DNA from: Mercenaria mercenaria
Lineage: Eukaryota > Mollusca > Bivalvia > Venerida > Veneridae
Assembly (NCBI RefSeq): GCF_021730395.1
Contig: NC_069373.1
Span: 14,464,001-14,528,000 of the forward strand
Reading direction: 5' to 3'
Length of the DNA: 64,000 bases
The notes below the pieces were generated by a model. The model saw nothing but the letters and a program-made list of their open reading frames with translations, did not search any database and was not told the DNA's origin. The position numbers and the translations under genes are program-made. This document shows positions 26,305-39,000 of the stretch, in pieces (positions within the stretch are counted from its first letter, which is position 1; each line of letters begins with the position of its first letter).

Positions 26305-26642
26305 TATAGTTCTTGATTCAAATAAAAAATACGGAACAGACATAACATTGCGCAAGAAATATTCTCATATGCTATTCTCTGTTAAAACACTAAAAGCTAG
26401 AATAACGTCATGTTATCGTGCGGTGACGTTAATGTTTTTGTTGCAAACAAGAAAGAGTGCTACTATATTTTATCTACTATTTTAGATTAAAGGCAAATTA
26501 GAATCGAAATAATTCGGGCGGTAATATGTCGTACAAATAATTGCACTAGGACTGCGCCCTCGTTAAATTATTACGCCCGACGTATAACCGCCCATCGTGC
26601 ATAGTGCTAAAAAACTCTTTTAATATAAATTATTTCTTAAAC

Positions 26643-27350
26643 AAGAGCAGTCGGAGGACAGCAACGCTCGACTATTCAACAGCCTTGTCGCTTGAATGAA
26701 TACGAAAGTCGAAAAAGGGGCATAATTTAGTAAAAAAGTAAAATAGGGTTATGGAACCTGCATAGTGCTTATCAGCTCATGACAGTGGACAAGTGTATGA
26801 AGTTTCAATCCATTTCCGTTAGTGGGTACTGACATACCAGCTTACATATAAGAATTTAACCCAAAACTCCTATGTAGAAAAAGGGGCATAATTTTGTAAA
26901 ATGCGAAGTTGAGTTATTGACCCTTTGCACTGCATGTCATATCATGACAGTGAACCAGTGTGTGAAGTTTCAATCCTTTCCCATTAGCGGATACTGAGAT
27001 ACCAGCTTACATACAAAAACTTAACCAAAAATTTCTATGTTGAAAAAGGGGCATAATTTTGTAAAAAAGCAAAATAAAGTTCTTGGACCTGCTTTGTGCA
27101 TGTCCGATCATGACAGTGAACAAGTGTGTGAAGTTTCAATCCATTCCCATTAGTGAGTACTGAGATACCAGCTTACATACAAAACCTTAACCAAAAAATT
27201 CTAAGTCGAAAAAGGGGCATAATTTTGTAAAAATGCAAAATAGAGTTATGGAACCTGTGCAATGTAAGTCAGTTTATCACAGTAAATAAGTGTGTGAAGT
27301 TTCAATCCATACCCACAAGTGGTTACTGAGATACCAGCTTACATCAGTGG
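26643..27350 (+). repeat. tandem array, 165-166-bp unit
   Basis: Landmark GAAAAAGGGGCATAATTTT occurs at about 26711, 26877, 27042 and 27208. Each unit also carries GAGTTATGGAACCTG, GTGTGAAGTTTCAATCCAT and GATACCAGCTTACAT. The array is preceded by a GCTCGACTATTC-type end sequence near 26669, as in the arrays at 43100-43884 and 60212-61850. Confidence 0.85.
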
Positions 27351-29392
27351 TTAAAGAGGGTAAACACCCACTGGTTTATGCTCTATTTTGGCAGTGACTG
27401 ACCCTAACAAAAATTGACCAGGAAATACTACCGGTCGATTTTCTGAATAAAATTGATTGTGTTTTAAGGCATTTATATTTTACTGGTTAGATATGATTAT
27501 TACCTTTCTTAAAAATCTCGTAAGCTATCAATTCTGAGTAAACTGCTATGCCTAAAAAGTGTCGAATTCGGGACAAAAACTGTTAAGACTTATTTTAGCC
27601 CTGTATGTACCTGTGTTTCTTTCTCTCTGTCTGTCTTTCTGTCTGTATATCTACGTGTGTGACTGTGTGATATTGTGTGTGTTTGTAGGTAACCAGCAAA
27701 ACCACATTGGAATACAATTTTGTATCAAATTTTGTGTATTTTTTTTCAAATTTTCCTATTAAAAGATTTTGTTTCTAAGTGTATTCAAAACATATCATAG
27801 TTCACTGGAAGCTTAAACTTGTGTTACTGTTATTACAGTCTGGTAAATACTCATGCACTAGTATGTAGTGTCCGTAGAATGCACCACTATACTGGTTCAT
27901 CGAACTGTCACATGTGTTATTCCTTTTCAAATTGTTTGCTGTTTGTTCAAGGTTGATTGAGTTAGGTTTTTTGTTGTGTTGATGAGTTAATTTGTTAGTA
28001 CAAACTGTTTGGAATACAAGTTTTATTTTTAATGGACATTTTCAACAAAAGATTTCATAGCTGTGAATAATTCAATAGTTTTCTACAATTATTTTCGAAG
28101 TATGGCTGTTTGAAAGTCCATTTTCTAAACTAAATTGTAACAAAAAGGTTAAAATGATGGTGAAACTAAGGTTTAGACACAGTATGAATTTCTGTAGTGT
28201 CCGTAGATGTTATAACAGTGATTCTTAAAGACAAGTTAATGATATTTAAAATGTTTAAAATGTTAAGCATTTGTTTGTGGCTACAAGATTGTGCTTTTTA
28301 TGCAAAGGATAGAGGTTAGATATACATTTTCTACTTAAGAAACACCATGAGAAAAAAATTTTGACTCAGGTTTTGGAAATATGTAACCATAAAAAAAGAA
28401 ACATTCACATCAGTTGTATTTTTATGATTGTGTAAACCTTGCTTTAGTTAGTCATTACATAACTTTCTCTGTACATTGCAACAGCATTGTTGGAATCATC
28501 ATCAAATCATGTAACATGTTTTGTAGTGTCCGTAGACATTTTAAAACGTCTTAATGAACCAATTTATTTTCAAAACTCATAAACTTTTAGTCCTGAGCAT
28601 CTGTTTTGCATAAAAGCACAATGTCTTGTTAGTGAACTGAAGTAGTTTTCCTATCATTGTCAGCTGTTCTGTTAAAATAAAAGAATTTGAAAAGTTTAAT
28701 AAACAATTTGTGTTATTATAATCATACTTCTTATGCAAATATTAACACAATGATGTCTTCTATCGAGTGGTTTTCGAGTGAAACTTGCTAAATTATACTT
28801 GTTTAAGCAAGTTACAGTCAAAATGAATCTTTACTTTAGTGTTTTCCATAAATTACACATTGTTATGCCTTGTGTTTGTAGTGTCCGTGACTCTGCTACC
28901 CTCATAAAATTGCTGCCTTGTAAATTTTACAGCAGACAGTCCTAGTCAAAAAGGTTTCGGTATTTGGTCCCTGGTATATTAGACCATGACATGGGCTGAA
29001 AAAATGAGGATTTGAAAAACTTTATTTTTTTGGCAAAATTGCAACATAAATTCCCTATCTGATCTTGTTTTAGCCGAAAAGGAAATGACTTTTAAAGCAG
29101 TTTTTATCACAGTTCAAATGATAAGAACCTCGCTAAAGAAAATAAATAGGAATTCCAAAAAATAAGGTAAGTTTTAGTTACTCTTGATTTTGTCGCATTA
29201 AAAATATCTCTCAAAATTATTTTCAAGTACCTACATACAACTCATTCTGTTTTACTGGCGAAAATGATCATGATTTCTAAAATACGTCTAAACAACTTGT
29301 CAAGATTTTTCACCTGAACGTGCATAGCTGTCATAAGGTAACTCACAGAGTTCTTATACTGTTGAAAGTTGAATAACAGTTGAAAGTTGAAT

Positions 29393-29550
29393 AATAATAT
29401 TATCATTAATCAAGCGATTTCATATTGGCCTAGTTATTTGTCCTCGGGCAGTCGTATTGGCCCTCGGCCTACGGCCTCGGGCCAATACGACAACCCTTGG
29501 ACAAATAACAAGGCCAATATGAAATTGCTTGATTAATAACATTATATTAT
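29393..29550. repeat. long near-perfect hairpin
   Basis: The left arm ATCAAGCGATTTCATATTGG ... CGTATTGGCCC pairs with the right arm GGGCCAATACG ... AATATGAAATTGCTTGAT around a GC-rich loop. The arms are about 65-75 bp with few mismatches. Probably a foldback or MITE core. Confidence 0.75.
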
Positions 29551-29712
29551 TTGAGGCGATATTGTCAAAAATCTCCCCCGCCGGACTGTACAGAAGTGTT
29601 CGAATAAACGGCATAAATCTAAGCTAAAAGGACACGTGTGCTAACACATGGACACATTTGCACTCCAGGTGCACCCATTTTTTTCATTTGATTCGTTATT
29701 TAGTAGAAATTC

Positions 29713-30117
29713 TTTAAATCATACTTACAAGACCGGAAATTTGTAGTATCGGCCATATTCCTCCATCTGATCGGCGTAAAATTCACCGCTCAAACAACGT
29801 TGGAACCACTTGATCTGATAAAGCTATGGCCACTGTGGTATTTGGTGCTATTTAATAATCCTATTGACAGACAGCAAGTAGCAATTTTGGCGAGGAGAAT
29901 TTACCCTTCCTCAAGTAACATCTTTATGAAACGGTTTGAACAAGTGACAAGACCACACGGCTATTTGGTAATGGACCTAAAGTCGAGCACACCGGAACAA
30001 TACCGTTTACGCGATAATATTTTTGAGGCAAAAAAGAGAAAACTAACTGACGACGAATATAAACCAGACGACTATTTCAATGGCGAAGGAAAGTGTCCAA
30101 AAAGAAGGATGACGTAG
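29713..30117 (+). CDS. unrecognised open frame of about 134 codons
   Basis: Open from a stop just upstream of 29713 to the TAG at 30115-30117. There is no ATG before the middle of the frame (LFNNPIDRQQVAILARRIYP ... FMKRFEQ), so it would have to be an internal or terminal exon. The C-terminal part is charged (AKKRKLTDDEYKPDDY). I recognise no domain. Composition is less AT-biased than the flanks, which is the only positive hint. Confidence 0.2.
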   Translation, partial: FKSYLQDRKFVVSAIFLHLIGVKFTAQTTLEPLDLIKLWPLWYLVLFNNPIDRQQVAILARRIYPSSSNIFMKRFEQVTRPHGYLVMDLKSSTPEQYRLRDNIFEAKKRKLTDDEYKPDDYFNGEGKCPKRRMT

Positions 30118-31037
30118 AAAGGTTGAGATTAAAGACGAGCGATCACGCCGTGAGATATGAGATAAGCGTTTTCAGGATCCTCTCAGACAGGCTATTAAAG
30201 AACAATTTAAAGCTTTAAAGCTAAAGTTAACGTCTATACAGAATAAGGGCTCTCTTTCGCTATGCAAATGACGACCTGCCTAAACTAAGAAAGAAATTGA
30301 GACAAAATTTAAATATGTGTTTCATAACAGGTAAAGTATTTTTAATATGTTCATTCAGTATATGATTGACGCCACATACTTTACCAGTTTTTCTAAATTT
30401 AAGCAGGACTTTCATTTCCGTCCATCGTAATAACAGAATTTAACTCAGTATTATCAGGAATATCCGTATCAATGTATCCAATAACATGTCTAATGACAGA
30501 GCATCAAGAAGCACGACAACAAGTTGCAATACTAAAAAGGAACTCCGTCCATTTCTTTTCTAAGATTTAGGAGAAACACATCAGGGAAATAGAAACTTTA
30601 GTAATCATCGCACCATCAAATATGAAAACATAGTGACCCTTTAGTCTAAAACCAAAACTAAAAAGATGTGTTCATTCTGAAACGGATTTCTTTTAGGAAT
30701 GCGCCAAATTTGATAGAAATCTGAAATAAAACTGTGCCAAAAATCCGCATTGAAAGCCGCCAACTTTCCGTGCCGCAAAAAAATAAATGTTTTACAGTAT
30801 CTACAAAAAATAAAATCAATAAAAACTGAAGATGAGTGGAAAACGGTTATTTATTGAATCCATAGTGTTACGTGAATGTTACAATTTGTCTTTTGCCTCA
30901 AAAACTTGTGTTGACGCAAATTCATGTCATGGATTTCAATTTGATGGATAGTGTTCAATTAATATCTAAGGTCAGTTTCATTGTCTTGACAAACCAGCAA
31001 AGCATTTTATATGTCTAAATGGCACCACCTGTCTGGT
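30118..31037. other. no gene or repeat recognised
   Basis: No supported feature. Confidence 0.35.
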
Positions 31038-31047
31038 ATAAGCCAAT

Positions 31048-31443
31048 TTTGTTTGTTTGTTTGTTTGTTTTGGGTTTATAACGCCGTTTTCAACCGTATT
31101 TCAGTTATGTAACGGCGGGCCGTTATCATAAGTATAGGATAGTTGTCTATCCAACGCTACTGTTGTATATCAAATATAGACGTCACGGGCAGAAGACTGC
31201 TTTGCGATTGGCTATTTACGGATTATCGTGGTCTAACCAGTGTTCCTGGATTTTGTACCAGTACAAACCTGTTCTCCGTAAGTAACTGCCAACTCCTCCG
31301 CATGAATTCAGCGACGGAGGACGAATGATTTGATAGTTTCTTTTATCAAATCGTCACGGAGAACATAGCCTCGTCCAGGGCTTGAACTCGCGACCCCGTG
31401 TTCCGAATATCTGCGCTCTCCCTATTGAGCCAAGCGGCGGGCT
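31048..31443 (-). mobile_element. tRNA-derived SINE
   Basis: On the minus strand it starts with a tRNA-like head at 31443-31360 (TTGGCTCAATAGGGAGAGC as A-box side, then GGTCGCGAGTTCAAGCCC as B-box side). A body follows, and the tail is a run of CAAA units (TTTG on the plus strand, 31050-31070). Flanks ATAAGCCAAT (31038) and ATAAGCAAT (31447) look like a target duplication with one base changed. Part of the body recurs at 62430-62520. Confidence 0.8.
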
Positions 31444-31876
31444 GATATAAGCAATATTAAGTACTCTGATACAGTAATCAATCAGAACATGAAATTTTGA
31501 TTCCAATGAAACTAGTATTTCGTAATCGTAACATTTTCTTTTTGGTGCTATTGTACTTTAACAGACAAAAGCTAATAGGAACAAACATTCGTTTAGAATG
31601 GAAGATAATATGTACACTGCGCGTTGTGTATAACTATGTCAGATTCTATAACAAAGATAATTTAATGTTCATTTAAACCAAATATTGACAACAGTGAATA
31701 TTGAGCACACTCCACATATTCTTGAAATCAGCATTGAGTTTCCTAGAGATATGATATTATAACTAAATTTATAAGAAGATCATTTATAAGCATAGAATGC
31801 AATCATACGAAATAATAGCTGGCTTAGTTTTATCGGGTCTGTTCATGAAAGGTAATGGAAAATACAGCACCCATCA

Positions 31877-32762
31877 CACTGGCACCAGATCAGAAAGAAA
31901 ATGCCTCCGTACGTGTTATACCCTACCCCTAGGTATTCTATAAGAACCATGGTCATGAACGGGAAAGTGCACTAACCCGTTTCAATCGTACATTTCTCAA
32001 CTTAAACGCGCAGTTCGGTGAATGGGTACCTAGTATATTAAACAAGCGATAATTTATCTTCCATCGTGCACCAGTCACATTGTCTCAATATTCCATATTG
32101 CCGAGATTATAAACATATTTTATGCTTTCGTCAACGTTACAGAAAAAACTTGCTTGAACTTCCCTAATGAACATCCGGTCTAGAGGTCACGGCAGTGCGC
32201 ACATGTTTGGCGAAACGTAAACAAACAAAAACAGATTTTTCAAAAATCACAATTTTACACTAAAACTCGAAATGATGAATGAAATTCATCTTGTATATGA
32301 TCTTTAATTTGAAATCGTACATTGGTCTGCATCTGTTCTGTATATTTTATTCATTTTGCACATTTTGCTGCATTTTCACATTTTAGCGAAACACGTGTAA
32401 TAAAACGACGATTGACATACATTTTTACAACAGCCAATCAGAATCGTTTTATAATCTAGAACGGAACTTCAACAGGGAAGTTCAAGCAGGTTTTTTGTGT
32501 AATGTTGAAATTACAATAAACAACGCGTTGTTTTTCTAAGATAAAATGTATTGAAAAAATGTGACCGGTACACAATGGAAGATAAATTACCACTTGTTTG
32601 ATATCCATAGTACACATTTACCCCACTGCGTGTTTAAGGTATGAAATGCGCGATTGAAACGGGTTAGTATATTTTTCCGTTCACGACCATGGTTCTTATA
32701 GAATACCTAGTGGTAGGGTATAACACGTACGGAGGCATTTTCTTTCTGATCTGGTGCCAGTG
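31877..32762. mobile_element. hAT-type MITE / foldback, 886 bp
   Basis: Ends are CACTGGCACCAGATC and its reverse complement, flanked by the 8-bp direct repeat ACCCATCA (31869-31876 and 32763-32770). The inverted similarity continues for hundreds of bases (AGAACCATGGTC, AACCCGTTTCAATCG and GATAATTTATCTTCCAT each recur inverted in the right half). No coding sequence. It sits 237 bp past the stop codon of copy B, so it may contribute to the 3' UTR or polyadenylation of that gene. Confidence 0.88.
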
Positions 32763-32764
32763 AC

Positions 32765-33021
32765 CCATCACGCCGCCAAGCACCGGCACTCAACAATTTT
32801 TTTCCACAGATCGATTGCAAGATATTATACAAGAGGTATTTCTAAGAGATATGTCATGGTCAGTCAACATTCAATTTCCTAAGATATAAGGATTATGTAA
32901 CATCCATCACGCCGCCAAGCACCGGCACTCAACTTTCATTTTCCACAGATTGTTTACACAATATTATACAAGAGATATTTCCACAAGATATGTCACGATC
33001 AGTCAACATTCAATTTCCTAA
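32765..33021 (-). repeat. tandem duplication of the copy B 3' end
   Basis: The 118-bp segment 32904-33021, which holds the last codons, the stop and the start of the 3' UTR, is repeated at 32765-32882. The outer copy would still encode RKLNVD and stop. The hAT MITE target site lies at the edge of the outer copy. Confidence 0.8.
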
Positions 33022-36000
33022 ACGAAGCCTCTGGAGGTTTGTCTGCTGCTTTCCTCTTCGCTATATCTACTTTGTATTTACCACTCGACATATCTAGCAT
33101 GTACTTCCTGAACTCTGGCTGATTCATGTCCCGTATATTTTGTTCTGAAATATTGAAAAAAGAGGTGAATAACGAAAGATTTACTCAGATACTTAACATA
33201 TGTGCGAGATAAAATGTTGAAACCTATCAGAGGAAGATACGAGAAGACGAATGGCAATTGTTTAAACGATATTAACGAGTACGTTACCTATGATATCTTC
33301 CCTTTTCCCGGCTGAAGGACCATTATAGTCGTCTGGTAGGTACTCATCTGGAAACACCTCCATACCAAGGTCCTCATATATCTTCACCAAACTTTGTCCG
33401 TGCGAATGCATCTAAAATCGCTTTCAGGTATTAATCATAACATTAAGTTGGTCATTAACTATATAACATGTAGACACTGGACGTGGTCTGCCCAGGGTAT
33501 GTTTTGTCAATGGATGGGCAATGTCCATTGCATGAGCTGTCACTTGACATGCCCTGTCCAGCGTAAGTGCTGTCAATGGATGGACATTGCCCGGCTTACC
33601 TGATGGGCTCTATCTAGCGTACAAGCTTACGTGCTCTCGCTGGAGGGACACTGTCAAGCGTTCGTGTTATCACTGGATGGGCACTATACGGCGTGCGTGT
33701 TATCACTGAACGGGCATTGTATACAATTAGTGTTGTCAATGGATAAGTAACTGCCATCAATGGACAGGAGTGTTTAGCGTACGTGTTATCATCGAACGAA
33801 TATGCTCAGTGCACGTGTTTTCTTTGAACAGACTCTTCACTGTGCAGCAAAGTTGTACCTGAGCTATTTTTTACAATAATAAATATACTAAAAAGTGAAA
33901 AGTGTAGAGTCTCTAACACGAAGTTTAAAGCGTTAACAAAATTATCTAAGTCTTACAGTGACTCTTCTTGTGTAGAAGTTATACACGATAAATGTCCAAT
34001 CTTACCCGGTCTTTAAATTTCTGACTCATGAATGGCGATATGATGGCAAAAAGAGCGTCGACAAACACCGGCATCTTGTACATGTGGAATGCCTTGAATC
34101 TCATTGGTAAAGATTTCTGTAGAAATGAAATTTCAAAGTACTTTTTGAGGGTTCCTTTAAATATGTTAACAGATATCTACTACTATAACAACCATAAAAG
34201 ATTTAGGATCATTCTATATACAAAAAAAAAAAAAATAAAAAAATAATAACAATTTCACTTTCAAAGTAACTGTTATCTACGAAATTTAAATTTCTTCAAA
34301 CTGTTGCTACAAAATATCAAAAAAATGATAGAAAGCCTGATACCTGAAAGTATGCTAACAGCTTTTTTTCTGCCTCTGGATTCCAGACTTTCATAAATTC
34401 CATCGATAATCCAGTGTAGTCAGAAACGAACACCACACCATTGACCTGTGCGTTCTCGTCATATGCCAGCCAGTCACAGATAAGACAACACGTTTTATAC
34501 ATCAAATCCTGTCCTTCCTTTGTTTTCAACAGACTAATGTCAAAATTGTCTGCAGTATATATGAATATAGCACCATATTTTGAAGCAACTGATAGCAACT
34601 TATAAAAGCTGACATATTTTAAATGAACAAACACTGATATGATGAATGCATAGACTAATGCGTTTAAAGAATCAAAGTTCCCAAAATGAGGGAGGGTTGG
34701 GGGCACAAAAAGTAAAATGTAAATAAAGATGACTTAAACTTTATACTCTCTTTAATGAAAAATTTGTTCTTTAAATTATTCCCTTAGAATATATAACCTT
34801 TTATTTGGGTAAACACGGCGCAAAACGCTCATGAAACATACTTCTGTTTACGACTGAGATTCATTTTCTCTATCCCCACCGGCATGCAGGATATTTAGCG
34901 TTTAAATCATAAACTTTTTCCTGGGCAAAACTCCCGTACCCGCATTTTTACACGGGGTGTTATTCTCACTTTTACTATTCCCTCCCCTGGTCTCGCAACA
35001 TGCCTTAAAATTTAAATAATTTTACACGAACATCTGATGTAATAAATGTATAAACTCTACTTAAATATTTCCTCATTCTCACTTTCTTTACAAATCCGTT
35101 GTCTTATAAGAGATTAATTGTACATTGCATAAGGTCTAGGTAGATGTATGCTGAAGCAGTTCATATTGTTTGTTTTATTGCTGAAATTTTATAGGTGAAC
35201 TTATATCAACATGTTTGTTTTAATTTATTTTAGATTGGCCATTCCCGTTTGTACAGGTGTGTATATGGTAGTCATTAGTATGATTACTTATTGAGACCCA
35301 GAGGCGCGGGCCTGCGCATGATATTCACAAACAGAATGTTTAAAAAGGGGGAGGTTATCTCTAAAAATAAACGTCAAATGAACAGGAGCTGTTCTACAAT
35401 TCCTTTTTCCCGGGCGATCATGCCCCAACCCCGCCCCCTCCCCCACCCCCCTCCGATTACTACTTATTTGTCCCTGAACATTAATTTGTAGCTTGTTACG
35501 CCTATCGTAGCTCATTTAATTCTTATGAGTATTACTTACAAAATTTCTAACATTATATTATTTGTACATTTATGTTTTACTATTTGTTTATTGTATATAA
35601 TAGTGGTCAAAATCAAATTCTGTTCCTTTGGGCAAACTGCTTCTGATCAAAGAGAAGCACAAGAGAAAAATATTTCATGTACTTTAAGCAAAATTCACAA
35701 CATAGAATTTTATCTTTATTAAAATTATTCGTTTTTGAATATCAAATATATGATAAAAATGCTTTAAAAAGAAGAAAATGTCTTTGGTTTACTCCAAAAA
35801 ATAATATTATGTGACTTTCATACCAAGCAACAAAAGACTGGCTGCAGACATCGATATACCGAAGAAAATTTTAAATAGTCCAGCCGAAATGGGACCGTTA
35901 CACTTACCCATATATCCAAAGATAACCCTACGTCCATGTCTGTCGTATCCTTTTGGGCAATACATCATTCTAAAATTAAAAATAAGTACATACAGTCAAA

Positions 36001-39000
36001 CGTGTGTAACCGGTCACCTCTATTAAGCAGCAATGTATCGCAAGCAGCCATATTTACTATTTCCTATTCTATAAATCAGAGCAAATAAGCCTGTATTAAG
36101 CAACAATCCGTCTTGAAGGACCTCAATGTTCCTTCCTTTGCCTGCCTGCTAAGACAATTTTGACTGTATTCCCATTAGCAGTGTGCACATGTCTCACCTG
36201 TAGCGAAGTTTATTTAAGATATACGTACAGCTGGAAGACACATGACTGCAGCATGAGTAATATTTATCTGTAATATAAGTAATTTAGTTTGCTGAAATCA
36301 GAGTGGTTTACATATATTTTCCTTTGTCCTGCAGATTAATAATGACCGGATAGATTATTGTGCGGTCATGCTTTTTGCCCTACGTAGAGTACGCATACGC
36401 AAAATTTTACTTCTGTTGCTAAGGATGTCGCCAAGTGTAAATCCCTTTATAGTAACTACTGAAATCAAGCAATACTTATCACTTGTACACACTAATGCAA
36501 TTTAAGGTATGTATTTGCCATCGGTATGACTGACACTATCTCTCTATTTCTGATTATCTTTCTTTCCGATTTTTACATACTGTTATAATACATGTATACA
36601 TCTTTTATAAATATGCGTTATGGAAAACCGAACGCGACCGATGGCAACATTAGAATCAAAGAAGGCTCCTTATCTGGAGAGTGTACATGTCAGGATACGA
36701 GTTATATGACGCAGGGAAGTGCCTACATACGTTTTGTGTATCTTGAACAATGAAATGGGTCCAATCGTTAAGGTGACTATGTCTTAGACTAGCTGACAAA
36801 CGATATAGAAGGTCCTTTGTTAAAACGTATAGCTGGTGAGACCAAATATCTCATACATAAATTTCCCTCTGGCCACATTGCCTAATTGATTCGTGTACCA
36901 ATGATTTGTAAATCATTTCAATTATGAGCTAAATAATTTCAGGGATCAGGCTAATCACTAAATGTTTCAAACTAACAATCTTCAGTTAATAGTAATAAGC
37001 TCAAACTCCTATAGACTGGAGACTCTATACTTGACTGGTCTTTTTGTTGAAGTTCCCGTCAGACAATATCTTTGAATCAACAACATACGAGTCCTATCGC
37101 ATAGATGCTCGGCCTCTGTCCTCTTTAACTGGTTACAACTCTATATGATTGCCCTGACTCCTGGATGCTCAGCGCCTATATGCTATCACATGTGGCATTC
37201 AACTACCATATACTGAGGTATATCCCCGATACTTTGGCTGTACTTCGCCAATAACGCTGAACTGGAACTCTCCTACTATCTCAGTAGATAACCAAACTCT
37301 GGGTCTCTGTGTCAGGTTTCCGATACTCAGTCTATATTTTCTATCGTCTATAGCATTCAACTACCGTTAAGGTAAAACTCCTATGCGCTGGCCCTATAAC
37401 TCGAAACCTTGAAATTCTGCAACTCTTCTTTAGTCTATGAACTTCAAACGTCTTCTTTTTAATAATATATCCGCCCTGACAGTGTAGTTGCAATAACTTC
37501 CTTATCAAGGTACTGGGATAAATTATTAGCTGAATCATCGATGCGTCTTCTTCTATCGCTGGATACAGAATGATCTCACTGGCGTCCATCTACCTATTTA
37601 TACTTTAGTAGTGGCGAGCTTTGATTGGTGCTATTTATAGAACTTGCTTTTGATTGGTTCAAATTTGTACGTAATATTTTACAACGAGTACTTGCTGTAA
37701 CAAATGTTTGGTTCCCTTTAACTATTGTATATAACATAATGTGTGAAGCTGGGACCCAGCTATCAATATAATGTACCCTAATCAGCCATAAATGACCCAA
37801 CTTCTAATTTTAACAGCAATTCAACAATAATAAAAGCAATGGTAGCATAAAAAATGAGTCAATCACTATCTGTGCTTATGTGTAACGTTATCAATATATC
37901 AAATATTCAAATTATTCTGACAGTACAAAGGGTGCGCATTTTTCTAACAATAAAATAATCACATGCTTTACCCCGTTCTAATCATTTTGCATATCTTTTC
38001 ATCTGCCGGGTCCACGTTTTCAAACCATTCCGGTACATTAGTTCTGTTTGTCCAATAGTTTTCGAGTGTCTCTCTTGCTCCCAACTGACTGTACTTCCTT
38101 GTTCTGATAAATCGTAACAGGAACTCGAAGTCTGCCAAATCAAAGACAAGTAACAATCTGTTATAAAATTACTAACGTCAGAACTGTTTTAATATAAATG
38201 GTTATATTTACTGGCGGTCTGTCTAACCATTCAGCCGTTCCATACAAGTAGCAATCAATCTTCCTTCGCTCACTTACATATACTGTATTATTGTACTGCA
38301 ACTGTTTCAAATGACTTTAAAAGTTTAGTTTAACTTTAGCAGTATCGCTGCCTAAATTTTATTTTACTCAGATTTTATAACCATATATTACTACGGAATA
38401 CTGTTTTGTCCATATCCTACCATCGGCCGTTGCCTAATTATCAAAGCGCGATAGTAGGATTATAGGATGATATACTGACATCCTATAAACGCTATCCTAC
38501 TAGGCTTCCACTGCCATCCCACTAGCCTACCATGCTACCACTGCCATGCCACTATCCTACCATCCTATTGCCTTACCATCGCTATTCTACCATCGCATTT
38601 CGTCTTTTTCTTTCCACGTTATTAAATTTAGTGGAATTTTAACGATATTAAACTGGTGTCAAATTCTGTACGTTCAATATGCTCCCAGCGACGTTTCTTT
38701 CGTATTTTTTTTTTATATAAGTTGCCTATTATTCACAATAAATCCCAAACAAAGTGCAATCAACTTTAATAGCATGTATAGTAAATATATATTAATATGC
38801 GAAAGGCCATGGTAGGGCAGTAGAATGGTACGTTAGCAGGAAATATGGTAATAGGATAGCAATATATCATACAGTCGAACTTCGATGGCTCGAACTCGAG
38901 GGTCCAGTGGAAATTAGTTCGAGTTTTCCGTTGTTCGAGCCATCCAAATGGCGGCCATTTTGAATTCGGGAATTCGAGGGCATGGTGTGTTACAAACCTT

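Larger units (their letters stand above)
25379..28890. repeat. recurrent 12-bp motif TAGTGTCCGTAG
   Basis: Plus-strand copies lie at 25379, 25554, 27866, 28195, 28524 and 28879 (the last with a changed end), and a reverse copy at 25893-25904. The 27866, 28195 and 28524 copies are exactly 329 bp apart. The sequence between copies does not look repeated by eye, so this is a spaced motif and not an obvious satellite. Function unknown. Confidence 0.6.

Noticed and set aside
35811-36026. Plus-strand frame covering copy B exon 4
   Set aside because: It is the antisense shadow of the real minus-strand exon at 35908-35969.
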